A stretch of DNA of 64,000 bases from UBA11986 sp031402435 (GTDB taxonomy: Bacteria; Bacteroidota; Ignavibacteria; UBA10030; UBA6906): the NCBI GenBank assembly GCA_031402435.1, contig JANNSJ010000027.1, positions 4,312-68,311 on the forward strand, given 5' to 3'. The position numbers and the translations under genes are program-made. Of the stretch, positions 27,375 through 35,400 are shown one piece after another; position 1 is the stretch's first letter; every line of letters begins with the position of its first letter. The notes under the pieces are model-generated. The model did not search any database and had not been told where the DNA came from. It was given only the letters and a program-made list of their open reading frames with translations.

Positions 27375-28410
27375 CCACACCCTCTACAAGTTCTACTCCC
27401 GCTACACGATCCAGTACAGCTGCAATCAATCGCACTTTCTCCATGAGTTCCTTGAACCGTTCCGGCTTCAATGATTGGTAGCCATCAGAGAGAGCAGATC
27501 CCGGGTCGGGGTGAACTTCGATCATGAGTCCGTCTGCGCCTGCTGCCACACCGGCAAGAGCCATTGCTGAAACGCCATCCCACATACCGATGCCGTGGCT
27601 CGGATCCACGATGATGGGAAGATGTGAAAGCTTTTTCACAACCGGAATCGCATTGAGATCAAGCGTGTTTCTTGTATATGGTTCAAATGTCCGTATGCCA
27701 CGTTCGCAAAGGATAACGTTCCCGTTGCCGCGGGCGAGAATGTACTCCGCCGACATCAAAAGCTCTTCGATTGTTGCAGAGATACCGCGCTTCAGCATCA
27801 CGGGCTTCCTCATTTCTCCCACAGCTTCGAGCAACGAGAAGTTCTGCATGTTACGGGCACCGATCTGAATGATATCTGCGACCTCAGCGACTGCGGGCAG
27901 GGTTTGCACATCCTTCGCTTCAGTAACGATCTTCAATCCGGTTCGGAGTTTTACTTCCTTCAGGAGAACGAGCCCCTCTTCCTTCATCCCTTGAAATGCA
28001 TATGGCGATGTGCGTGCCTTGAATGCACCACCGCGAAGGAACTTTGCACCGGCATCTTTGACGGCTTCCGCTGTCTGAAACAACTGCTCCGCGCTTTCCA
28101 CAGAGCATGGACCTGCGATAATGGCGAGTTCCTTACCCCCAATGATTTCTCCGTCAACGTTGATCTCTGAATTCTCAGGCCTCGCATCCCTCCCAACAAG
28201 TTTGTACGGCTTTGTCACCGAAATGGCTTCTTCAACACCCGACATTGTGTTGAACAACTCAGGATTGATCTTCCCTTTGTTTCCTGTAATGCCAATGGCA
28301 AGACGATAAGCGCCAGGTATTTCGTGGGGTTGATAACCAAGGACAATCACCTTCTGCTTGACGCTGAAGATTTCTTCTTTTGTTGCATCTTTCTTCATCA
28401 ACACAAGCAT
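27361..28410 (-). CDS. aroF: 3-deoxy-7-phosphoheptulonate (DAHP) synthase, type I-beta with N-terminal regulatory domain
   Basis: A 349-residue enzyme condensing phosphoenolpyruvate and erythrose 4-phosphate, the first step of the shikimate pathway. Residues 1-75 form the ferredoxin-like domain that mediates feedback control in this subclass (MLVLMKKDATKEEIFSVKQK). The KDO8P-like barrel shows IAGPCSVES, FLRGGAFKARTSPYAFQG, MLKRGISATIEE, and IVDPSHGIG. GGAG precedes the ATG. A leader of about 270 bases lies upstream. Its 3' end overlaps paaD on the other strand. Confidence 0.93.
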   Translation of the reverse strand: MLVLMKKDATKEEIFSVKQKVIVLGYQPHEIPGAYRLAIGITGNKGKINPELFNTMSGVEEAISVTKPYKLVGRDARPENSEINVDGEIIGGKELAIIAGPCSVESAEQLFQTAEAVKDAGAKFLRGGAFKARTSPYAFQGMKEEGLVLLKEVKLRTGLKIVTEAKDVQTLPAVAEVADIIQIGARNMQNFSLLEAVGEMRKPVMLKRGISATIEELLMSAEYILARGNGNVILCERGIRTFEPYTRNTLDLNAIPVVKKLSHLPIIVDPSHGIGMWDGVSAMALAGVAAGADGLMIEVHPDPGSALSDGYQSLKPERFKELMEKVRLIAAVLDRVAGVELVEGVARLS

Positions 28411-28682
28411 GGCAACTCCTTTTTCATTCTCAAATCAGCGTATGGGGTTGTGATCTCCGGTTCTCGTAGCGAGAGCCTGTTTCCCAGACTTGCAAGTAAT
28501 GTGCACTTTTGCAGCAGATACGTATCAATATAGTATATACCTTTCATTGTTGCACAACCATCATGTGAATAGCAGAGCCTCATTCAGCTATCCTTTCACG
28601 TGCTATTGACAGCCATACATCGCCAACGGTACTCTCACAGAGAGTTCATCAAAGGAATAGTAGAATCTTCATTGTCTTTGGA
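28411..28682 (-). promoter_or_regulatory. Leader region of the DAHP synthase gene
   Basis: No confident gene is present. On the minus strand a hairpin with arms GGCTCTCG and CGAGAACC spans 28459-28477, about 50 bases before the start codon. A short open frame beginning ATGAAAGG reads MKGIYYIDTY, with three Tyr in its first ten codons, but has no ribosome site. Attenuation by tyrosine is possible but weakly supported. Confidence 0.2.
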
Positions 28683-28711
28683 TTGCTTTTCGCGGAGCTT
28701 TTCCATAAATT
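28683..28711 (+). promoter_or_regulatory. Sigma-70-like promoter for tRNA-Ser(CGA)
   Basis: TTGCTT and TAAATT are separated by 17 bases, 12 bases before the mature tRNA 5' end. Confidence 0.5.
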
Positions 28712-28723
28712 CGATTGGCAATT

Positions 28724-28810
28724 GGAGAGGTGGCCGAGTGGTTGAAGGCGCTAGTCTCGAAAACTAGTGTAGTCGTAAGGCTATCGAGGGTTCGAATCCC
28801 TCCCTCTCCG
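28724..28810 (+). tRNA. tRNA-Ser (anticodon CGA)
   Basis: An 87-base class II tRNA with acceptor arms GGAGAGG and CCTCTCC, discriminator G, anticodon loop CTCGAAA between CTAGT and ACTAG, a long variable arm, and T-arm GGTTCGAATCC. CCA is not encoded. It reads UCG codons. Confidence 0.95.
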
Positions 28811-29168
28811 CGATACTCCGGCCCTTAAACGGCGGAGACTACTTTTGTCGGTCCGAATCATCACCATTAAACATCCCTTGAATGGTTTTCATATCCTCAA
28901 CCATTCATGCCTGTTTTTCCCGCTGTTTCCACACATTAGTGACCGCCCCTCACAACTGTAAATTGTAGAAACCCCTTTGTAGTAATGAACAGCTCCCTGC
29001 TCTTGGGAGAGTTTCTTCCTATTTCGCCTGCCATCGTCCCTCCGAATACTCTACTTCCACACCGGATTCAACAGTTTGGCCTGTCACCCAAAGCTGTCAG
29101 TGGTTCGTTACCAGACTGGCATGTAGCATGAACCTCTTCAAGCGAAGACTTAAGGGGAAAAGGCTACA
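28811..29168. other. Intergenic region without a recognised gene
   Basis: A short inverted repeat (CTCCG and CGGAG around a 12-base loop) just after the tRNA could end its transcript. Otherwise nothing is seen until AAAAGG in front of the next start codon. Confidence 0.5.
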
Positions 29169-30887
29169 ATGGAAAACAGAATTCAACAATCGATAGCGGT
29201 TCTTGGTCTCGTGTGTACGATCGCACTGACAGGGAAGGCAACAACGACATACAGCGATGTTGCAGTCATAGTAAACACGAACAGCCCGACATCCGTTGCA
29301 ATCGGCGAATATTTCAAGAATGCGCGATCCATCCCCGCAGTGAACATGATCTACGTTGCGGTGGATACCTCTGAGGAGATCGACAACACAAAGTTCAATG
29401 CACTCAGATCGCAGGTCGAGAACCATCTCACAGCCAACAACATCGCCAGTTCGATAAATTATCTTGTCACCACCAAGGGTGTTCCACTAAAAATCAATAG
29501 AGGGGACACCTTCTCCTCGAATTCACCTTCTGCATCAGTCGAGAGTGAGTTAATGCTTATCCTCGGTCCATACAGTTCGTATATAGCGGGGTTGAGCAGG
29601 ATAACATCACCATATTATTATCAGACAGCACATTTCAGCCGCGCCACATACGGTGTGTATCTGGTGACCCGGTTGGATGCATATACACTGCAACAGGTTT
29701 TCGACTTGATCGATAAGAGCGGTCCGGGCATTAGCGTTGATGCTGGCACGACATACGTGTTCGATCAGGACCCAGATTGGAATTCTTCTATCCCATCATT
29801 GAACAGCTATCTCGCCACAGCAAAGGCAACACTGGAGGCGAAGGGAAAGATCGTTGCACTTGATCAATCGAACACGTTCGTCACGAATCGGTCGTCAGTT
29901 ATTGGATATACAAGTTGGGGAAGCAATGATCACTACGCGAACAACTATACGACGTACGCAATCCCCCACAATGTCTGGGCAAACGGTGCTATCGCTGAAA
30001 CATACGTATCGACCTCAGGTAGATCATTTTTGCCGCCACCGACCTATGGTCAATCCCTCGTCGCGGATCTCGTGCAGGAGGGCATTAGTGGCGTAAAGGG
30101 ATATGTCTACGAACCATTTTCGAGCGCCATGGCAATAGCATACATCCTGTTCGACCGATATACATCGGGATACAACCTCGCGGAGAGTTTCTCCATGTCA
30201 TCGCGGTATTGTTCATGGATGGACGTGATCGTTGGTGATCCGAAGACAAGTATCGACGGCCCACCAGCGCCTCTGCCGATTCAACTTCAGCATTTCGAAG
30301 CCCACCGTGTAGGGAATACCAATGCACTTAGGCTTTCGTGGGGTACGCTTTCAGAGACGAACAACTATGGTTTCTATCTTCAGCATCGTGATTCATTGAC
30401 ACAGACATTTATGGATTTAGCGGGAAGCTTTGTGCAGGGACATGGCACGACTCTAATCCCCCAGGAGTATTCGTGGATTCATCCGAGTGTCCCGCTTGGC
30501 ACACACAGCTATCGATTGCGTCAGATCGATCTCGACGGAACAATCCATTACACGGAAGCCATTTCTTTCACCATCGGGGCGTTGACGGGTGTAGACAAGG
30601 ATGGCATGCCGAGCCGGCTTACTTTGTCTCAAAACTATCCGAACCCGTTTAACCCAAGTACTGAGATCAGGTATGAGAACCCCACGCTCGGGCGTATACG
30701 ATTGATGATATTCAATGAGATCGGAGAAGAAATAAGCACCCTCATTGATGAGGTGCAACAGCCCGGAATGCACGCTATTACGTTCTCAACGTCGGGAGCA
30801 CTTACACAGTTGGCCAGCGGCACGTACTTCTATAGAATTGAAACAGACAATCAGGTTATCACCAAGAAGATGGTATTGTTGCGCTGA
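29169..30887 (+). CDS. TIGR03790-like secreted protein with T9SS sorting domain
   Basis: A 572-residue exported protein. The signal peptide covers about residues 1-25. The N-terminal two thirds match the pattern of the TIGR03790 family: DVAVIVNTNSPTSVAIGEYF, ARSIPAVNMIYV, and INYLVTTKGVPLKI, with later GISGVKGYVYEPFSSA and VGDPKT, reminiscent of gingipain-like or Asp-rich domains but of unknown activity. A beta-sandwich segment (LSWGTLSETNNYGFYLQHR) and a type A sorting domain with NYPNPFNPSTEIRY follow. AAAAGG precedes the ATG. It is expected on the cell surface or secreted. Confidence 0.8.
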   Translation: MENRIQQSIAVLGLVCTIALTGKATTTYSDVAVIVNTNSPTSVAIGEYFKNARSIPAVNMIYVAVDTSEEIDNTKFNALRSQVENHLTANNIASSINYLVTTKGVPLKINRGDTFSSNSPSASVESELMLILGPYSSYIAGLSRITSPYYYQTAHFSRATYGVYLVTRLDAYTLQQVFDLIDKSGPGISVDAGTTYVFDQDPDWNSSIPSLNSYLATAKATLEAKGKIVALDQSNTFVTNRSSVIGYTSWGSNDHYANNYTTYAIPHNVWANGAIAETYVSTSGRSFLPPPTYGQSLVADLVQEGISGVKGYVYEPFSSAMAIAYILFDRYTSGYNLAESFSMSSRYCSWMDVIVGDPKTSIDGPPAPLPIQLQHFEAHRVGNTNALRLSWGTLSETNNYGFYLQHRDSLTQTFMDLAGSFVQGHGTTLIPQEYSWIHPSVPLGTHSYRLRQIDLDGTIHYTEAISFTIGALTGVDKDGMPSRLTLSQNYPNPFNPSTEIRYENPTLGRIRLMIFNEIGEEISTLIDEVQQPGMHAITFSTSGALTQLASGTYFYRIETDNQVITKKMVLLR

Positions 30888-30959
30888 GTATGAACGGCGC
30901 ACTCAACGATCAGAATCTTTGAGATGCCTTAAACGCGATACTATACTACGGGGAATCAA

Positions 30960-31430
30960 ATGTTACGGGAAGAGCAGGAGATAACAAACACACTGCACCA
31001 GGTCGAGGAACCGGGGCATAATGGATCTCTCCATCCTCGTTTAGCGTGGATGATCTGTTACAATGAGACAAAGAGTGCTCAAGAAGTCTGCCACAAGTTT
31101 GGCATCAGCCGGAAAACATTCTACAAATGGCTCAAGCGGTATAAGTATTCCAACGGGGACTCCGCCAGCTTGCAGGATCAGTCGCGCAGACCACACAGCT
31201 TTCCTCATGCGACACCAGAATCGTGCATTCTTCTGTTGAAACGGCTCAAGGAACAAACGGGATTCGGCCAGAGGCGTTTGAAAGTGTACCTTCAAGAGAA
31301 GTATAATATCAGTCTTTCCGAACGGACCATTTGGAAAATCCTGAAACGGGTCGAAGAAACAGAACGAGAGATTCTCTCAGGTCGGGAATTGGCTACTGAG
31401 CACAAAGTAACTTTTTCCGGAGGCATGTAA
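30960..31430 (+). CDS. IS481/IS3-type helix-turn-helix protein lacking the DDE domain
   Basis: A 156-residue protein made of two DNA-binding modules. The first is SAQEVCHKFGISRKTFYKWLKRYK, followed by SLQDQSRRPHSFPHATPE. The second is TGFGQRRLKVYLQEKYNISLSERT. This is the N-terminal part of IS481-like transposases. It stops where the integrase core should begin, and no DDE domain is found downstream. GGGGAA lies four bases before the ATG, so it may be expressed as a stand-alone regulator, or it is a transposase remnant. No terminal inverted repeats were recognised. Confidence 0.65.
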   Translation: MLREEQEITNTLHQVEEPGHNGSLHPRLAWMICYNETKSAQEVCHKFGISRKTFYKWLKRYKYSNGDSASLQDQSRRPHSFPHATPESCILLLKRLKEQTGFGQRRLKVYLQEKYNISLSERTIWKILKRVEETEREILSGRELATEHKVTFSGGM

Positions 31431-31905
31431 TCTAACATGAATACATGAGCGTGCTTCCATCATCCACCCTTGTCTCCCTGAGATTCTCCTACCTGCTTTC
31501 GCAGCAAATATGAACTTCTTGAAATAGTCTGAACTAAATACCTTTAAGAACATAAGAGCCTAGAGGCCCGGGGGCTTTTGTGTTGCTTCTCACTTTCTCG
31601 TGCATGAACCGGTTTATTATCTATCTTCTGGAGCACATCGCAACAGGCGTTAAAATGGCCTATTCTTCCCGCCTAAAAAGGAAGTTCTCATCCATCTGGG
31701 AATTGTCTCGAACGAACGTGTAAATCGCAACCTTCAAAGAAAGCACCACATCAATGTTCCAGCATACAGCAGTCTCCACTGACCTTCTATATATTTCATC
31801 CAAGTCTAACGCGAATACTCGACACTCCGGCATCAGCAATCTAGGAATTCCAGCACGCACCGTTCAGTTAACACGCACCATCACCTGTCATCGAGGAGGG
31901 ATACA
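31431..31905. other. Intergenic region without a supported gene
   Basis: This 475-base stretch has multiple stops in all frames on the plus strand. A 66-codon minus-strand frame (31660-31860) has no ribosome site or recognisable family. A GC-rich stretch near 31557-31582 followed by TTTTG might terminate the HTH transcript. Confidence 0.4.
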
Positions 31906-32025
31906 ATGAAGCAACTATTCATTCTGATAATTGTTCTCTTGTTCGTATGTGTTATAGATTCATTCTCACAAACGCAGTCCTACGTCAACCCGGCGATTGC
32001 GAGCCACACATGGGATGGACACTAA
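31906..32025 (+). CDS. Small exported peptide, 39 residues
   Basis: ATG 31906 has GAGGAGGG five bases upstream, one of the strongest ribosome sites in the window. The product starts MKQLFILIIVLLFVCVIDSF and then SQTQSYVNPAIASHTWDGH. That is a textbook signal peptide with a cleavage site near SFS-Q and a mature part of about 19 residues. Either it is a tiny secreted peptide or the 5' remnant of a longer exported protein; no continuation was found in the following 100 bases. Confidence 0.5.
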   Translation: MKQLFILIIVLLFVCVIDSFSQTQSYVNPAIASHTWDGH

Positions 32026-32125
32026 GCAACGTATTCGCCAGGCGAACCAAAGAACACCTTGCAGCCTTCTGATACCTAGGAACACTTCTGAGGTAACATC
32101 ACTCTAACAGCCAGAGGCAGTCGTC

Positions 32126-32383
32126 ATGCACGAGTACTTCAAGAATTTGAACACCGTCGATCCCCTGTTTCACGCTCTTATCTTGTCAAGGATTCGCCTG
32201 ATCCAGGAACGAGAGGGCGCGAGCTTCGTCTCTATCGATGATCTCACGGAGGAGGATGAACTGGAAATTCTACGCGAGTACTGCATGACGCTGCACAAAG
32301 AGTACCGGACACTTCGTACAATTTTCCTGGAGAATATGCACGTAAGCGGCCGCTCAGTGGGGTTCAAACACAGCTCAAATTAG
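32126..32383 (+). CDS. Small acidic helical protein of unknown function
   Basis: An 85-residue cytoplasmic protein, largely helical, with an acidic patch (DDLTEEDELEILREY). AGAGG lies about nine bases before the ATG. No family is recognised. It follows the small peptide gene by 100 bases and is followed by a terminator-like hairpin, suggesting a real short transcription unit. Confidence 0.5.
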   Translation: MHEYFKNLNTVDPLFHALILSRIRLIQEREGASFVSIDDLTEEDELEILREYCMTLHKEYRTLRTIFLENMHVSGRSVGFKHSSN

Positions 32384-32436
32384 CTTCAAAGAACTTACCT
32401 CTAGCCTGAAGTCGCAGTCAACACCCTCAACATGGT

Positions 32437-32464
32437 AATGCCCCGGTCAAATCGTCGGGGCATT
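32437..32464. terminator. Hairpin between convergent genes
   Basis: A perfect nine-base stem (AATGCCCCG and CGGGGCATT) with a ten-base loop lies between the 85-residue protein gene and the convergent porU end. T-runs are short, so termination is probable rather than certain. Confidence 0.55.
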
Positions 32465-32493
32465 TCCATATCAAGGTCAGGGTGTGAGTTTCT

Positions 32494-35400
32494 CTAACGT
32501 ATCTTGGCAAGCTTTTCGACGGAGGTTTCCATCTTCCCTTCTCCCTTTATCGTCAGTTGGTAGAAGTAGTATCCGTTTGCAAGTTCATCACCATCAGAAT
32601 CCCTGCCATCCCAAAACACGCGATTGAACCCACGCTGGAGTTGGCTTTGTGAAAGAACCAACTCACGGATGCGACGCCCGGCTATGGTAAAAATGCGAAT
32701 GCTCAATTCTTCCGGGGGAGATTGACCCGTGAGGATAAACGTAAAATATGTGCTCGTTGCAAATGGGTTCGGGTAGTTGTAGAGGCGGATAACACTCATC
32801 TCATCCCTGCTGTTCACCGTCACTGATTGCTCAAGAGTGTCAAGTCCTCCGAGAGAAGTCACATCAACAACCCGCACTTTCAGCTCATGTTGTCCGTTGG
32901 AGAGACTTGGCGCAAATGTGAGTTCATCTCCGCTTTCAGCAATCGCCTTCTGATCATCAAGTACGGGTGTGCCAGAAACAAAGGGCCTATTGTCCACAAC
33001 GAACTCCGTGCGCCGTATACCATGGCCGCTTTCCTGCTTCGGAAGTCGTACAAGAAGCTTGGGCTGTGGTGCAACATAGTCCCCGTCCATGAGCTGCGTG
33101 CCGTCAGCAAATAAACGGATCCCCGATGTCGTTGACCCCAGGACTTTGAATGTGTAATACGCGTTGTTATTATCTGGTACGAGGTCCTTGTACTTCTTTG
33201 AAGGTGAGACATTCACCTGCAGCGTCACCCAGCGGGAGAAATTTGTCGTTGGAATGGAAATTGTTGTAGACTTTAGTCCATTCACAGGGATCGTGTCGAG
33301 CATCGCCGACGCAATGGGCCGGGCCTTGTTGAACTTATCAAATACCGAAACGACTATACGAGCACTGTCAACACCGCCGAAACCGATATTGTACACAGTC
33401 ACCGGCAGATTGAGCTGAGTCCTCTTCTGGATTGTCAGATCCTGCACGCCAACTGTCCGTGAGCTCACGGCAAGGTCAGAGGAAGGAAGAAAATCAACCC
33501 ACCAGTCTTTCAACACAGGGGTTCTTAATGCATCGGTGGCTGAAAGTAACACGGCAGATGCGAGCGCGGTGTATGTGGGACCCGAAGTTAGGGGATTAAG
33601 AAACGCCAGGCTCACGTCAGTGCTGTCGCCTGACAGAATCCGAAGCGTGTCGATTCCACCATTGGCCCTCACACCAAGGAGGGCTATGCTTGAAGTCGTC
33701 GCCGGTGGACTGCTACTATGGCGCCAATGGAATGAATCCCATGACATCGGCGTCGAGAAACCCGTTGTTGTCAACGATCCGGATCCGAACGAGTAGTAGT
33801 TCGGGATCTGGAGTGACACGATTGCACTGTCATTCGTCAGACTCTCCAATCCGGCGTTTGAGTATCCTTTTCGCCCAATGAAAGCCCACGATTGGCCCGC
33901 AAGTACCTGTCGGACTGCGCTACTCCCCATTGCTTCGATGGCAACGTAAAGGCTTTCATTGAGCGTTTGGCGTGCATCGTTTATTGCAACGATGGCAATA
34001 TAGTTTCCCGCGGGCGTATTCCTGATGAAATTCATCATGCTGTCCGGATGCCATGGTGTCGTTCCAACACCTCCACCCACTTCGTACAAACCATTGAATT
34101 CATTCACCCTCATAGCCATCACACCGGTGCCAATAACATAGTTGTAGCCGGTGACAACGATGCCATTTAGCACAATAGTGTTGTACGGGCCCGGAGGAAT
34201 AGCACGCACTCCAAATGATCGGGCAATGAGATTGAGGGGTAGATTGGGGGCAATTGTAACCCCGGAATCTGTTACTGCTGCCTGTTTCAAGTGCTCGCGG
34301 TTAAACTGTCGGGGCGAATATTCCCTCCACCGCACCAGCGGAAAAGAAGGCAAGAGGGATGAAGTGACAAATGATGATACAACCCAGTTGCCCTGCAACG
34401 TACCGTCCACAGTTCTGGCTCTCCAAAAGTAGACTTGATTGTTCACCAGGTTGGGCGTAGTCCATTGTCCGCTGACCGGACCGGGTGACACCGCTGAAGA
34501 GGAAATCCTGAATGGCGAATCAAACGTTGCCACCGTATCAAGTTCGAAGAAATATTGGAAACCGACGGAGTCCAATCCCAATGGACTGGTAACCACCAGA
34601 GTCTGTAGGCCCGGTGAGACAACCATATTGTTGAATGGTTTTACAACTGAAAGAAGATTGGCGTAGATGTATTGATCTACGGAAGCCACATTGTTTGCCT
34701 CGTTAACCTCCGTGATGCCGTTCGTAGGATCAAGAGTTACTGTCAACGTGTGCCTGCCAACCTTCTCGGCGGCGGCCCACGGAACGAACAGCGTATCACG
34801 GCTGAGCGTTCGTGCGATTTTCTTATTGGAGATGATCGGTGTGCTCTGGCTGTTATAGACGTCCATGATTGTCACGCCGACACTATCCAATGGTACGAGG
34901 CCATAATTATGAACACTCACCCGAATCGTGAATATCGAATCGTTGGGTGATGGTGTCAACGTGTTGAGCGCAATATCCTGTGTCGTCAACGCCAAATCCG
35001 GTGAACGGGGCATCGCCAGGCGTGTCAGCGGATCCCCAAGCAATGGGTTCAGGTTGACCATGGCGACGTAGACATAGAAATTGCCGTATGTCTGCCAGAG
35101 CCTGATGCGGGCGGCCGTCGTCAACGACCCGAGATCCCGTATATTATTCTTCACACCTTCAAGAAAATACTGATTCAATGACGCACCGGCATTGGCATAC
35201 CCGAGCGATGATGATGCCCAGGACGCTATCGAGCCACGATTGTCCGCCAGAACAAATTCTTCGGCAAGCATTTTCTTTGAAGGTTCAGCAAATGCTCCAA
35301 CGTTACAACTCACTGACGACAGAAAGGGAAGCCTGCCATTCGTGTTTTCAAGTGTGTTGGGATCGCCGATATCCACGCCCCATACTCTTCCTCCTGAGTG

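Noticed and set aside
31660..31860. A 66-codon minus-strand frame in the gap after the HTH gene
   Set aside because: No ribosome site, no conserved motif and no matching neighbour; it is likely chance.
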